Assembly: GCA_006503475.1 (NCBI GenBank)
Contig: RSEH01000080.1
Span: 102,848 to 166,847 of the forward strand
Length of the DNA stretch: 64,000 nt
Direction: 5' to 3'
Source of the DNA: Stentor roeselii
Taxonomy: Eukaryota > Ciliophora > Heterotrichea > Heterotrichida > Stentoridae
This document shows positions 10,394 to 20,391 of this stretch, in pieces (the first letter of the stretch is position 1; each line of letters opens with the position of its first letter). Made by a program: the position numbers and the translations under genes. Under the pieces are notes generated by a model, which made no database searches, had not been told where the DNA came from, and saw only the letters and a program-made list of their open reading frames with translations.

Positions 10394-11247
10394 ATATCTA
10401 ATATATTTAGGTTAGATTGTTAATTTTGTTCATAAAGGATACTGATAGTGGAATTTAATTTGAATGTTTAGGGAAAGAGCAAGATTGTTGTGAGTGCTTG
10501 AAGGATAAGTTGAATTTCATTGAAGCTCTAGAGTTGCGAATATATAAGGTTAATTTTATTATCAAGCTTAAAGTTTTACTAACATAATTTTAATTATCAG
10601 AAAATTTGGATTCTTTTTAGGCTTAATACTTGTAAAGAATTACTTAGAATTAGTCATTTAGTACTTTGGCTTTTTTATCATCACTGAAATCTAATTGTTT
10701 TCATCAAGAATTTGATATTAATAATTAATTTCTTTCCTATAGCATTTCGGGTTATTTAACAATCGATTTCATCAAACGTTTATTAACTCTTCAAATATCT
10801 AACAAAACATTTAAAATATTTTATTTAATTGAAGGAAAATTATCAGTAGTTTTAGGAAAAAATATTTTTTTCTCATACTTTCGAACAGAAGTCATCGATA
10901 TCAGAATTTTCATCAATTTTAAACTCAAATAAGCTATTTTAAATATATAAGATAAATGTCAAAACAATTCTTTTTAATCCTCAGTTTTGACTAAATCGTA
11001 CTTTTAAATCTTTAAACAAGCAGGATGCAGCCTCTAATAAAAAAAATAGTTTAAGAAATCTAAGGATTCCTTTTTAGCCCTTTAATCAAACTTAAAATTA
11101 TCATTCTTTTATTCAATTGTATTCATTTTGAATAAACTTATATTCGTTTTGAATAAATCTATTATAATATGTTTAATAAGGAAATATTCAAATTTATTAT
11201 CAAATTTTTCATCGAAAATCATCTAAAAATAATCATCATCACCAAAC
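10394..11247. other. Convergent gene-free region, 854 bp
   Basis: Lies between two convergent stop codons. AT-rich, no ORF of 60 codons, no repeat or RNA signature that I can support. Composition drifts from G/T-containing sequence at the ELP1 side to A/C-richer sequence near the zinc-finger gene, which matches the downstream flank of each gene. Confidence 0.5.
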
Positions 11248-11742
11248 CTAGATTAAGGATTTACTATCAACTTCTGATTTTTCACCATCAACCGCAAATC
11301 TAGCCTTATCTCCAAAGAACCTATCCTGACATTTTTTCAGGTGATTCTTGAAGTTGAACTGATTGTAAAGGACTTTACCACACAAGTAGCATTCAACCCT
11401 GTTTCTTTTTTCATGGACCTGTAAACGATGATATTTGACTGCGTAGGTATTTTTGAATCGTTTTTTACAGAACTTGCATTTTGCCTTTTTCAAGGAACTG
11501 TGGACTTTACCTTGATGTTGTCTCAGCCCTTGATAAGACTCAAAGGTTTTTAAACACTTTTCGCATTGCAAGGGATTTTGGAATTCGTCAGATGTGAAAT
11601 TTGAGTCATCTAATTTCGACAAATGAAGAGCCAGGTCTTTTGGCGAAATAAAAGAAAGTTTGCAGGAAGCACAGGAAAGACCTTCTGTTGTGGGGGTTGA
11701 TGGAAACGACTGGGGACAGATTACTTTTGGCAAATTCTGCAT
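11248..11742 (-). CDS. C2H2 zinc-finger protein, four fingers, 164 aa
   Basis: Four C2H2 units: CASCKLSF...H with a loose second half, CEKCLKTF...HQGKVH, CKFCKKRF...HRLQVH and CYLCGKVL...HLKKC, where Cys replaces the last His. Together they form a nucleic-acid-binding array over about residues 25-140. The linkers are not TGEKP, so sequence-specific DNA binding is not assured; RNA or protein binding is possible. The track from the TTG at 11772 is extended too far; ATG 11742, preceded by CTAATAAT, is the likely start. The gene sits alone between two large gene-free regions, and its upstream flank on the + strand is G/T-rich. Confidence 0.88.
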   Translation of the reverse strand: MQNLPKVICPQSFPSTPTTEGLSCASCKLSFISPKDLALHLSKLDDSNFTSDEFQNPLQCEKCLKTFESYQGLRQHQGKVHSSLKKAKCKFCKKRFKNTYAVKYHRLQVHEKRNRVECYLCGKVLYNQFNFKNHLKKCQDRFFGDKARFAVDGEKSEVDSKSLI

Positions 11743-13316
11743 TATTATTAGATGTTTCACCAAATTATTCAATTAGAACTAATGAAATTATGGATTTTTG
11801 CTAGGAGTAAATAGAATTATTATAATAAATTGAAGGTTTGCTGAAAAAGATTTTTGAAGATTTTTTGAATAATTTGAAGATTATTGGGTTGTTTATTTAA
11901 AGAATGATGACTATTTATTATATTTGTGGAGATTGAAGTTAAATTTCATATTTGACAAATACGTTAAAGAGTGAGGTTGATTTCTGATGGAATAAATTTA
12001 AATTGTTTAAAGTTAATATTTCTTTTTGAAATTATTTATTATTTTTAGATTGTGTAAAAATATAAATATGCTTTGGTATTCTAAATTTAAACGATTTTAT
12101 AGACAGGTATAAAACAATTGAATAGACAAGAGCAGTTTGGATGATTATCTAAGCTTTTTTCAATTATATTCAAACTATTAATATTAAATCAAATTTATTT
12201 GATATAATCAAGGCTAATCTATAAAAATTTAAGGTTTGTTTTATTTCAATTCGTAACATATTATTATATTATTCAAAAGCGTTTTTAGATGAATTCAATG
12301 TCTAAGTTTTGATAAATTCGGGTGCTATTTTTTATGAATATAAAGGTATTTATATCAATTAAACTCAATTTTTATATATCTTCAAAGTCTATTTTATGTG
12401 CCTCCACAGCCAATTTTATAAGACTTAAAGTCTATTTATATGAAAATGCAGTGTTTTTTATATAAATCGAAATATTATTTATATGATTGATTTATTTATA
12501 TCCAAAAGCTATTTCAAAGAATTCAAAATTATGTTTGAATGGATTCAAAACCTAATTTATGCGAAATACAAAAGTCTACTCAAAGATATTCATTATAGAA
12601 AAAAAATCATATATTGCTTTAAATGTTTAGTCATATAGTTTTATTAAATGACTAAGATTCAAAAATTTATCTTTAAAATTCAATATCCTCTAATTTATAT
12701 ATCTTTAAAATCATCCTTCCTATTACATCTAAATTCTCTAATTTATCAACGAGGTAAAATAAAACCTCCAAAAAGTCGTATCTTTTTTAAAATAGTTAAA
12801 AATTCTAAAGGTCGCAAAGATTTTCACTATTCTAAAACTAATTCGAATTAAAAAAACTTCGAACTTATAAACACCCAAAATTTTATAATCCAATAAATTT
12901 CTAGAGCCTTTTGATAAGACCTGCTGAAAATCCTAAGATCTTTGAAAATTCGCACTAAAAGATATGATTTTTTTTGTTTCATCTGTTTTGAATCTTATCA
13001 CTTCAACCAAAACAGAGAAAATTGAAGAAATCTCAAAAAAATAATAGTAATTTGAGTAAATCATCTCAAATACTAAAAAATATAAAAGTAGAAATTAAAA
13101 AATCCTCTGGTTTATATTTTTCTCATTTGGTGATCAAGAGAAATAATCTTGAAAAGCCTAATAATACGAAATTATTTCAGTAATTTTAACAAAAAAGTGC
13201 ATATTTTTACTTATACAACTAAAGTGAAAAGCTTTGAACTTGAGTATTTTCCATTTTTAAAAATAATTTTTATACCAACCTATTAATTATTAATATCGAA
13301 AACAATTCATGTTTAA
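11743..13316. other. Gene-free region of about 1.6 kb
   Basis: Extremely AT-rich with many short TTTATAT stretches. Loose repeats such as AAAGTCTATTT around 12385-12440 are visible but too degenerate to define a unit. A 67-codon + ORF at 12648-12851 is made of AT-driven residues (Lys, Ile, Phe, Asn, Ser) and is probably accidental. I see no RNA gene. Confidence 0.5.
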
Positions 13317-14534
13317 TCAGTCAGAATCGAAACTATTTGATATGGTGAGAGTAGATCGTTTCAAAGAACCAATAAACGAGCTTTTTCTGATGAATTCTAA
13401 CGGTTCCTCAATAACTTCTTCCAATTTTATTTCTTCTTCAATCCCTTCATCATGTTTGCAACAATGATTCTTTTTTCCAAGAAGATGATTTTTATGAAAG
13501 AAGTCAGGATAGTTGATATATTTCGGATAAGAACACAAGTCAAGGTACCCGTCGATTGCTTCCAATTTGCACCCAAAAGTGAAAAATCCTGAAGTCCTCA
13601 GAATCTTCTGTTTACAGTCGCCTTCATCGATACAAAGAGAGCGAATGGTTGAAATAAGCTCGTCTTGTGTATAAATTTTTGCATATCGGGAGTTGTAGTC
13701 GTCGATCACTATTTTTTCATTCATGTCTCGTAGTTTTTTTATGAACTTCCAGGATATTCGATGATGCTTTTCATTTAGAGCGGATTTCATTTGAGTTGTT
13801 GAAATGTTTCTGCAGCCTTGCTCGATTACTGCAAGAGTTACTACGAAGTCTTTTTGAGTCATTATGCTTTCTTTTATGATGCTTAAAGCGCAGATTCCAA
13901 CTGAAAATGATATTGAATGACCATGCAAGAAAATAGCATCCCAAATAAGACACACCACATCTCTATCAAAATTAAAAGAAAACATACAAATAAACCACTG
14001 AACAGTAAACAAGCAAGATTCAATTCCCAGTCTTTCCAAATGATTAGCAACTTTCTGAAGTTTATGCATGAAAACATGGTCAAAAACCTTCTGATCCAAA
14101 ATAACTCCAGCCATGGAATTATAATAGCTACTAGGTGTATAATGTTCAACAATTTGAACAAACATCCAAAAGGATTCACATTCACTGAACCCCAACTGCA
14201 TCAAAGTCGCTACAATAAAATTCAATCCCTGACAATACCCAATATTCGGGTTCCTCAAGGTATAACTTTCTAAAACATCCTTCAAAACAACCTTATCTAA
14301 ACCTTTATCTTCAGGGAAAGTCCTAGAAACATCTTTCGCAATTTGCTTGATTCCTTTATTTTCCGGGTCCTTCGGAAGACTTTTCAAATAAGGGTAATAC
14401 TCAGGCTGGTCCTGTAAAAGAGCAGCAGCGCCAGTGACAGTGAGCCAGGTCTAAATAATCTTTACTTCTTTTCTATTCTCAGAGTTGATGCTATTCAGCC
14501 TCTTCCTGAGCACCTTGTCCTGACTCTCAATCAT
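13317..14534 (-). CDS. TBC-domain Rab GTPase-activating protein, 400 aa, one 15-nt intron
   Basis: TBC proteins stimulate GTP hydrolysis by Rab GTPases and so control membrane traffic. Both catalytic fingers are present: the arginine finger in IAKDVSRTFP and the glutamine finger in YCQGLNFI. The first exon starts at ATG 14534 and joins across a 15-nt intron (14451-14465), giving ...NRKETWLTVTGAAALL, which restores the conserved Trp at the beginning of the TBC domain. The domain spans about residues 28-250; the C-terminal tail is charged with an EEIKLEEVIEEP stretch. Its start lies only 14 bp from the divergent DYRK start codon. Confidence 0.9.
14451..14465 (-). other. 15-nt intron in the TBC gene
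   Basis: Read on the minus strand as GTAAAGATTATTTAG. Without removal the frame stops at its terminal TAG; with removal the N-terminal exon joins in frame to the TBC domain. A is at position 10, as in the five other introns of the window. Confidence 0.9.
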
Positions 14535-14548
14535 TATTATAATTAAAT
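14535..14548. promoter_or_regulatory. 14-bp divergent spacer between TBC and DYRK start codons
   Basis: The sequence TATTATAATTAAAT is all A/T and is the only DNA between two divergent ATGs. Any core promoter for either gene must use these bases or lie inside the neighbouring coding sequence. Confidence 0.6.
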
Positions 14549-16057
14549 ATGCTGTCATCAGTCGACTCTCAAGCGAAACTCAACGTGTCCAACAAAGAAT
14601 CCTCAATCATTTCCCCCAACAGTAAAAAACTCGTCATAAAGCGTCCAGGAAAAATCACTGAAAAAAAAAGAATCAAATCAAAAAAAAATGACTGCAAAGG
14701 TGAATCCAAAAGAAAATCTTCAATAAAAAAAAATAAAAGCTCGAAACTTCTGAATATTCTTGCTTCTCCTAAAGTTTCTTCTAACAAATTTCAAATAAAT
14801 GTTCCGATAGGCAGAAAGAATTCAGGAAAAGTTGCAGGAAATTACTCGAACCGATCACTGAAATTTTCAGTTTCGCCGAAGTCTTCTTATGTCTCACCTG
14901 AAGAAGTTGAATTTCCTTTAAAACCAGGAAAAGTCTTGAATTTGTTTAAAAACGAACTGACGGTTTATGAACAGACTGAAATTTTAAAGTATTCAGATAT
15001 TTACTACTTCGGAAGCCTTAAAAATAAAATTCCTGTGAGACTTGAATGTGAAAACTTCGGATTTGATGATAGTCAGACTGATTATCTTCTTGTTAAACGT
15101 GACCATATCGCTTATCGCTATGAAATTTTGACCTTGTTGGGAAAGGGCAGCTTTGGGCAGGTCTGTGAATGTTTTGACCACAAAAAGAAAGAAAAAGTGG
15201 CAGTTAAAGTGATTAAAAATAAAAGCAAGTTTCACCAACAGGCTAACATTGAAATCCGAGTTCTTCAAAAAATGATAGAAAATGACCCAGACGACTCGAA
15301 ACACATCATCCGAATGAAGAACTATTTCAGTTTCCGTAACCATGTCTGCATCACTTTTGAATTGATCAGTGTAAATTTATATGAATTCCTGAAGCTAAAC
15401 TCATTTCAAGGAATCTCTCCAACACTCATCAGATGTTTCACAAAACAGATCCTGACAGCTTTGACCTACACGAGAAGCTTAGACATCATTCACTGTGACT
15501 TGAAACCTGAAAATATTTTATTAGTGAATTCTCAGAAAGCGCTTATCAAGTTGATTGACTTTGGCTCTTCTTGTTTCACACCAGAGCGACTTCACACTTA
15601 TATTCAGAGCAGATTTTACAGGGCTCCAGAGATCATTTTAGGAATTCCTTATACCACAGCTATTGATATGTGGAGTCTTGGATGCATCCTCGCTGAACTC
15701 GTCACTGGATACCCCCTGTGGCCTGGAGAGTCTGAACTTGACCAGTTGCTTCATATCATCGGCACTATTGGAAGTCCACCTGCTGAGGTCTTAGCTGTTT
15801 CTACTCGAAAGTCATTGTTTTTTGATGGAAATTCAGTTAAAACTTGTAAATTGATGAATGGAAAAGTTATCACTCCTGCTGGAGAACCACTTTCAAATGT
15901 TTTTAAATCTGTTTCAAGTGAATTTCTTGATTTCATTGAAAAGTGTCTTGAGTGGAACCCGACCATCAGGCTTACCCCTGGAGAAGGACTTGAGCATTCT
16001 TGGGTAAAGCCGAAAAAAGCTTCGAATAAATCCATAATAAATAAAAAAACTGTTTAG
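14549..16057 (+). CDS. DYRK-family dual-specificity protein kinase, 502 aa
   Basis: The N-terminal 130 residues are Lys/Ser-rich and basic. About 135-190 is a DYRK-homology box leading into DHIAYRYEILTLLGKGSFGQV, which is typical of DYRK2/4-type kinases. The lysine is in VAVKVI, the catalytic loop is HCDLKPEN, the metal motif DFGSS and the activation loop HTYIQSRFYRAPE. DYRKs autophosphorylate the second tyrosine of a Y-x-Y; that Tyr is kept while the first is His. The kinase ends near 485 with HSWVKPKK. The stop codon at 16055-16057 is followed without any spacer by the ATG of the next gene. Confidence 0.93.
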   Translation: MLSSVDSQAKLNVSNKESSIISPNSKKLVIKRPGKITEKKRIKSKKNDCKGESKRKSSIKKNKSSKLLNILASPKVSSNKFQINVPIGRKNSGKVAGNYSNRSLKFSVSPKSSYVSPEEVEFPLKPGKVLNLFKNELTVYEQTEILKYSDIYYFGSLKNKIPVRLECENFGFDDSQTDYLLVKRDHIAYRYEILTLLGKGSFGQVCECFDHKKKEKVAVKVIKNKSKFHQQANIEIRVLQKMIENDPDDSKHIIRMKNYFSFRNHVCITFELISVNLYEFLKLNSFQGISPTLIRCFTKQILTALTYTRSLDIIHCDLKPENILLVNSQKALIKLIDFGSSCFTPERLHTYIQSRFYRAPEIILGIPYTTAIDMWSLGCILAELVTGYPLWPGESELDQLLHIIGTIGSPPAEVLAVSTRKSLFFDGNSVKTCKLMNGKVITPAGEPLSNVFKSVSSEFLDFIEKCLEWNPTIRLTPGEGLEHSWVKPKKASNKSIINKKTV

Positions 16058-17083
16058 ATGAAGATTTTTACTTTTTTCTTGATTTTCTTGATTACTGCCC
16101 AAGGTGAACTCTGTGATTTAAGTCTTGAAGCTGGACTCTGTCTTTTTTCAGCTGAAACTGTGAAGATGCCTTTAGCGGTTCCGGATAAACTCACAGGGCA
16201 CTGGACTTTCGATGATGACTCGTGTCTTGACTACTCAGGTCACCAGAACCACTGCAAAAGTGCTCCAAGAAGTGCTGTAGGCAGAGATAGTTCGAGTTCA
16301 AGTGGTTATTTCAAAGGAGACTCTTACGTCGAAGTACCTCATTCAGACTCCTTCGTCTCAAAAACTTTCACCGTCACTTTTTGGATATTCATTGAAAAGA
16401 CTGACTCAAGTACCGGGTACCGATGGTGTCCTTTGCTGCAAAAAGGACTTGACGACGAGTCTAATGTTCAGTACCAAAGAGCACCTGCTGTATTTTATGA
16501 CAGAGAAGATAAGTTTTTGAAAGTTTATGTAAGCACTGATGAAATCGTCGACTTTCCTATGGGCGAGTTTGTGGTTTCAAATGCGAGAGTTCCTTATTAC
16601 AAATGGCATCATGTCGCTGTTGTTAGGACTCAGGCTCGTATCAGGCTTTATGTGAATGGAATCATTGATGCTGTCAATTCAACGAAGGGATGGACGATGA
16701 CTAATGAAAATTCTTTGTTTATTGGAAGTACTCCTAGTATGTATGAGTCTTGTCCACTTAGCCTCAGGGTTGATGATGTCAGGTTTTATGATGGAAAAGA
16801 ACTCAGTGAAAGTGATGTCGAGGCTGAAGCTTTTGGAGCTCTTGGGACTATTGAACCTTATTATGTCAGGCTAGGATGTATTAACTGCAAATATGATGAT
16901 GCTGTCAACTCTTGCCCTGATACACATCATTTGTGCTCTAGTATTGAATTACACTCTGGAGCTTATGCTGTTGCAAGGGCTATGGGATGGACTGAGTGGA
17001 ATAGTCATCTTTGGTCTACTGCTTCGACTGATACTGAAACAAATACTTCGGGACTTGGCATTTGTTGCTTAAATTTAGATTAA
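16058..17083 (+). CDS. Secreted protein with LamG/pentraxin-like jelly-roll domain, 341 aa
   Basis: Begins with a signal peptide (MKIFTFFLIFLITAQG) cleaved near residue 17. About 42-240 is a concanavalin-like fold: GHWTFDDDSCLDYSG opening strand, FVSKTFTVTFWIFIE, YKWHHVAVVRT, RLYVNG and a DDVRFYDG closing strand; all are standard LamG landmarks. The last 80 residues are Cys-rich (CINCKYDD...CPDTHHLC...ICCL) and suggest disulphides. It may be an extracellular or surface protein binding glycans; the ligand is unknown. Its ATG directly follows the DYRK stop codon. Confidence 0.85.
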   Translation: MKIFTFFLIFLITAQGELCDLSLEAGLCLFSAETVKMPLAVPDKLTGHWTFDDDSCLDYSGHQNHCKSAPRSAVGRDSSSSSGYFKGDSYVEVPHSDSFVSKTFTVTFWIFIEKTDSSTGYRWCPLLQKGLDDESNVQYQRAPAVFYDREDKFLKVYVSTDEIVDFPMGEFVVSNARVPYYKWHHVAVVRTQARIRLYVNGIIDAVNSTKGWTMTNENSLFIGSTPSMYESCPLSLRVDDVRFYDGKELSESDVEAEAFGALGTIEPYYVRLGCINCKYDDAVNSCPDTHHLCSSIELHSGAYAVARAMGWTEWNSHLWSTASTDTETNTSGLGICCLNLD

Positions 17084-17389
17084 TTTGATGAGGTGTAAAA
17101 ATTAACTGGGTGTTAGGGTGTTATTTTAGAGTTATTTTTTTAGATTCAGATATTAACTGGGTGTTAATTTTAGAGTTATTTTCTTATTTATATTATCTGA
17201 ATTTTATTTTTGGTTATTCTTAATATAAGAATTACTCTGAGTGTAACATTTTTGGATATAAAAATAGGTCCTGTGGGTAACATTTTAAATTATTTTTAAT
17301 ATTAGGAATAGACTTATTTTAGATAAATATTTAATATTCATTAACATCAATTTCTTAACTCCATAACTCAAATTTCTTAATTATCCACA
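17084..17389. repeat. Convergent region with a short direct repeat
   Basis: ATTAACTGGGTGTTA followed by TTTTAGAGTTATTTT occurs at 17101-17141 and again, shortened, at 17152-17185; a weaker relative begins near 17232. The left half is G/T-rich and the right half C/A-rich, so each half matches the 3' flank of its own gene. Confidence 0.65.
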
Positions 17390-19147
17390 TCATTCAATTC
17401 CATCAACATACCTATTCTCACTAATAAACGGATGTTTCAATGCTTCAGCCGCTGAAAGTCTTGAATACCGATCAGGAGTCAAAAGACTCCTAACAAAATC
17501 AACAAAAACTAGGTCCTCACACTTCATTTTCTTCTTCAAAGAACATTTTCTAGGAACAAAAATTTTGTATTTTTTTTTGCGTGCCCAGCCAGCCCTTAAA
17601 CTTTCAAAGTTCGTTTTTTCATCAAGTTCTAAAATAATAACTTTTTCCTTCGTAAAGTACTTTTTGCAGTTTAACCCATATTTATAAACATCTTCAGGGA
17701 ATTGTCCAAACAATCCAATCACCTTCGCTAAGAACTCCTGAACTGTATTGCAATCAAAAAGCACTTTTCCTGTGAAAATTTCAAACATCACACAGCCAAG
17801 AGACCATAAATCGACTTTAAAATCATAATGAAACCCGAGAATCACTTCAGGAGCTCTGTACTTTCGGCATTGTGCGTAGTTGCTGAGTTCGTCATGCACA
17901 AATCGCGCACTTCCGAAGTCGATTAGTTTAAAAGAGGTTTGTCGGAAGGACTTTATTAGGATATTCTCGGGTTTTACATCTGCATGGATTAGGTGGAGTG
18001 AGTGAATGAATTCTAAAGCTTTTAGCATCTGGAATGCGAGTTTTTGTATTCGACCCATTGTAAAAAAACTTCTGTTTTTTTCGTTATGACTAAGAAAAGC
18101 TTGGAGATTATCTCTTAAAAGTTCAGTAACGATAATCAAATGCTCATTATGGTAAAGACAATCCTTATACCTTACAATATTTTTTAGATCCAAGTCGCCA
18201 TTCGCATCTAAAAATCTCAAAACTTTAACTTCATCAATTCCTGAATCAGTAGCCTCTTTTGAATTTTCTAATATTTTCAAACAAACTTTTGCATCAGTGA
18301 TAGTATCAATACAAAATAACACCTTACTAAAGTTTCCAGAAGGTAGAAAAGTGATCACTTTATACCTTCCAGCAATTAACTCATTCACATTAATCGCAAA
18401 GTCCCTAGAGTCCATAAAGCCAGTTCTATACCTATCAAAAACTACCTTCAAACAAAAGCATTCAAGCATCACACTTTCACTTTCTTTAGGATAATAAGTA
18501 TCTGAAGACTGTGGAAATTTCGCAAAAGGAGGAAGTAAAGAATCTCCAAATTTCTCTTGATTCAAATTCTCTTCTTTTCCCAATTTTAACAATCTTATCT
18601 TCGCTGTGAAGATTTCTGAATGATTTTGAATAACCTGCTGAATTTTATCCTTTAATTCTTCATCTTTACATTCAATTATCAAGAAATCCTCATCTGTATC
18701 TGAATGAAGCTCGTTGTTTTTAGACTCTTCTTCTTCAAGTAACAGAAGAGATGCTTGGGTTTGAGGGTTTGTGAACTGAGGGTCGTTTATTGATTGATTC
18801 AAGGATGTTGGCTTGAATTCGCTTTGAGAGTTAAAAGATTGAGAATGAGCTGAAGGGATTGGCTCTGGAATTAATAAACCTGATTTGGTTTGAGTTGGTT
18901 TTGGACGTTTTGATGGAAGAACTGGACGAATTATCGGTTTTTTCTCGATTTTTCTTATAAATTTTTGCATTGTGACTAGACTTTCTGAATGAGAAGTGCT
19001 TGGAAAATACTCAGCTATCGATGAATTAAACTGGTTTTCCATTTCTAAGGGTTTTTTGCAGTGTTTTCGTTCATTTTCGATTTCTTTAACAGATGAATCC
19101 AGGTTCTGTTCATTGAGAAACTGAATAATCTTGTCTAGTATATCCAT
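17390..19147 (-). CDS. LisH-containing DYRK-related protein kinase, 585 aa
   Basis: Residues 3-25 (ILDKIIQFLNEQNLDSSVKE) fit a LisH dimerisation motif. A disordered Ser/Gln-rich linker follows. The kinase domain starts near 258: GRYKVITFLPSGNFSKV, lysine in VCLKIL, HADVKPEN, LIDFGSA and YAQCRKYRAPEVILG. The last string is CMGC/DYRK-like, but the DYRK Y-x-Y is reduced to Y-A-Q, with one tyrosine in the loop. Catalytic residues are complete. LisH plus a DYRK-type kinase is known from plant and protist DYRKs. Start ATG 19147 follows TTTTTATATATAA on its own strand. Confidence 0.88.
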   Translation of the reverse strand: MDILDKIIQFLNEQNLDSSVKEIENERKHCKKPLEMENQFNSSIAEYFPSTSHSESLVTMQKFIRKIEKKPIIRPVLPSKRPKPTQTKSGLLIPEPIPSAHSQSFNSQSEFKPTSLNQSINDPQFTNPQTQASLLLLEEEESKNNELHSDTDEDFLIIECKDEELKDKIQQVIQNHSEIFTAKIRLLKLGKEENLNQEKFGDSLLPPFAKFPQSSDTYYPKESESVMLECFCLKVVFDRYRTGFMDSRDFAINVNELIAGRYKVITFLPSGNFSKVLFCIDTITDAKVCLKILENSKEATDSGIDEVKVLRFLDANGDLDLKNIVRYKDCLYHNEHLIIVTELLRDNLQAFLSHNEKNRSFFTMGRIQKLAFQMLKALEFIHSLHLIHADVKPENILIKSFRQTSFKLIDFGSARFVHDELSNYAQCRKYRAPEVILGFHYDFKVDLWSLGCVMFEIFTGKVLFDCNTVQEFLAKVIGLFGQFPEDVYKYGLNCKKYFTKEKVIILELDEKTNFESLRAGWARKKKYKIFVPRKCSLKKKMKCEDLVFVDFVRSLLTPDRYSRLSAAEALKHPFISENRYVDGIE

Positions 19148-19449
19148 TTATATATAAAAACGCAAAAATCTTTGAGACTTTAAAGATTTCCAAATAACCT
19201 TCATAAACTAATCTCAAAATAACTTTCTATCACATCCAATTAAAAAAAAACCCTAAAAATCAAATCCTTAACATCCAAAATCCTTCATCATAATCAGTTT
19301 CTAACCCAAATCACTACTTTCTCTAACTTTTCACTAATCCCAAAAACTCCTCGTCCAAATCCTTTTTCCTCACCAATCCAATTCCAAACATTTCCATTCC
19401 TTCCTTAAACATCCTCATATCCTGAAATCTAATAATCAAAATAACTGTA
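19148..19449. other. Divergent intergenic region, C-rich on the + strand
   Basis: About 300 bp between two divergent starts. From about 19195 to 19440 the + strand has many C and few G, the pattern seen before other + genes. No conserved motif other than A/T-rich sequence next to each ATG. Confidence 0.5.
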
Positions 19450-20352
19450 ATGTCCTTCAAAGGCAAAGAAGAGCAACTGCGTAAGACCGCATTTGAGCAG
19501 TCAAAGTTCGACGCATATAAGTCAAAGTTCGGGCTCTTTTCCCAGCCAGGGTACCTGGCGACCGCAGAGGACATGTACGCTCGTCCGCTTGAGAACCACC
19601 GCGACGAGGAGGGCAACGTGAAGCTGCGGAACAAGAACTTCATGGTGTCCGCAGCAGCGACTACCAAAAACAAAGGATGCTTTTCGACCCCTGAGTACAT
19701 CTGCGATACTTACCTCGACCCCCCTCGAGTCTACCAGATTGAAAAGGACAGAGCCACTCGGATGTATCAGACTAACAAAGCCGCTTGGAAGCATAATGGG
19801 AACTACTCGGATCAGAGGATTCCTTATCCTTATGCCACTGACCCTGTCAATTGGGTGCAAAGTAAAAGGCTTCCAGATGGAACTGTTAAAACTGGCCCTA
19901 AAGGTTTTTTTACTACTCCAGCTAAGAGAGGGTCTTCAACTCCTGGAATTACAATCGGGAAGGTACCAGAACATATTCCTGATAGTTATGAAAGTTATGA
20001 AAATTGGCTGAAATCAGAGAAAATTAAGCAAAAGAATAAAAGACTTTATGGAGACTTTAAGACTACGGCTTTTGGACAGAGGAACTTTACTGAAAATAAA
20101 GAAGTTTATAAACCTACAGCAAAAGGAAAGCCTTTTAATGATTATAAATATCCTGGCGCTCAGCATGAACATCCTTTTATGAGTACTTGTCCTGTTGGAT
20201 TCACTGTTGGAAAGTACCCTGATCATATGTCTAATGCGGTCAAGTCGCCTGTCGAGCAGAAAAGGTTTGAGAAGCCTTGGAAGCATACCGGAATATTGGG
20301 AACTGTTCCTTCGAGGTCAGTTGCTAAGATTTATCAGCAGGACTTTGAATAA
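19450..20352 (+). CDS. CFAP96: CFAP96-like (UPF0602) ciliary protein, 300 aa
   Basis: Matches the pattern of the C4orf47/CFAP96 family: an N-terminal KFGLFSQPGYL...MYARP (family GLFSE.EY....Y), a repeated G-[FY]-F-[DT]-[TP] element (KGCFSTPEY, KGFFTTPAKRG) and the paired ITIGK...HIPDSYE and VGFTVGKYPDHMSN strings. Family members are associated with ciliary and centriolar microtubules. The low-hydrophobicity, Pro/Gly/Tyr/Lys-rich composition fits an extended microtubule inner or surface protein. The first ~250 bp use G/C-ending codons far more than neighbouring genes, which suggests high expression. The family call is by motif order only. Confidence 0.7.
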   Translation: MSFKGKEEQLRKTAFEQSKFDAYKSKFGLFSQPGYLATAEDMYARPLENHRDEEGNVKLRNKNFMVSAAATTKNKGCFSTPEYICDTYLDPPRVYQIEKDRATRMYQTNKAAWKHNGNYSDQRIPYPYATDPVNWVQSKRLPDGTVKTGPKGFFTTPAKRGSSTPGITIGKVPEHIPDSYESYENWLKSEKIKQKNKRLYGDFKTTAFGQRNFTENKEVYKPTAKGKPFNDYKYPGAQHEHPFMSTCPVGFTVGKYPDHMSNAVKSPVEQKRFEKPWKHTGILGTVPSRSVAKIYQQDFE

Positions 20353-20391
20353 TAGCTTAGGATAGCCTTTACTAGATAAAGAAATGATTTG

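Noticed and set aside
11248-11264. GTAAATCCTTAATCTAG at the 3' end of the zinc-finger gene as a terminal intron.
   Set aside because: It is 17 nt, not 15, unlike all six introns supported here.
12648-12851. 67-codon + ORF in the desert.
   Set aside because: Lys/Ile/Phe/Ser/Asn-rich, typical of chance ORFs in AT-rich DNA; no supporting context.
16043-16057. A possible 15-nt intron that would fuse the DYRK and LamG genes.
   Set aside because: The 15 bases before the TAG do not begin with GT, and the second protein starts with a signal peptide.
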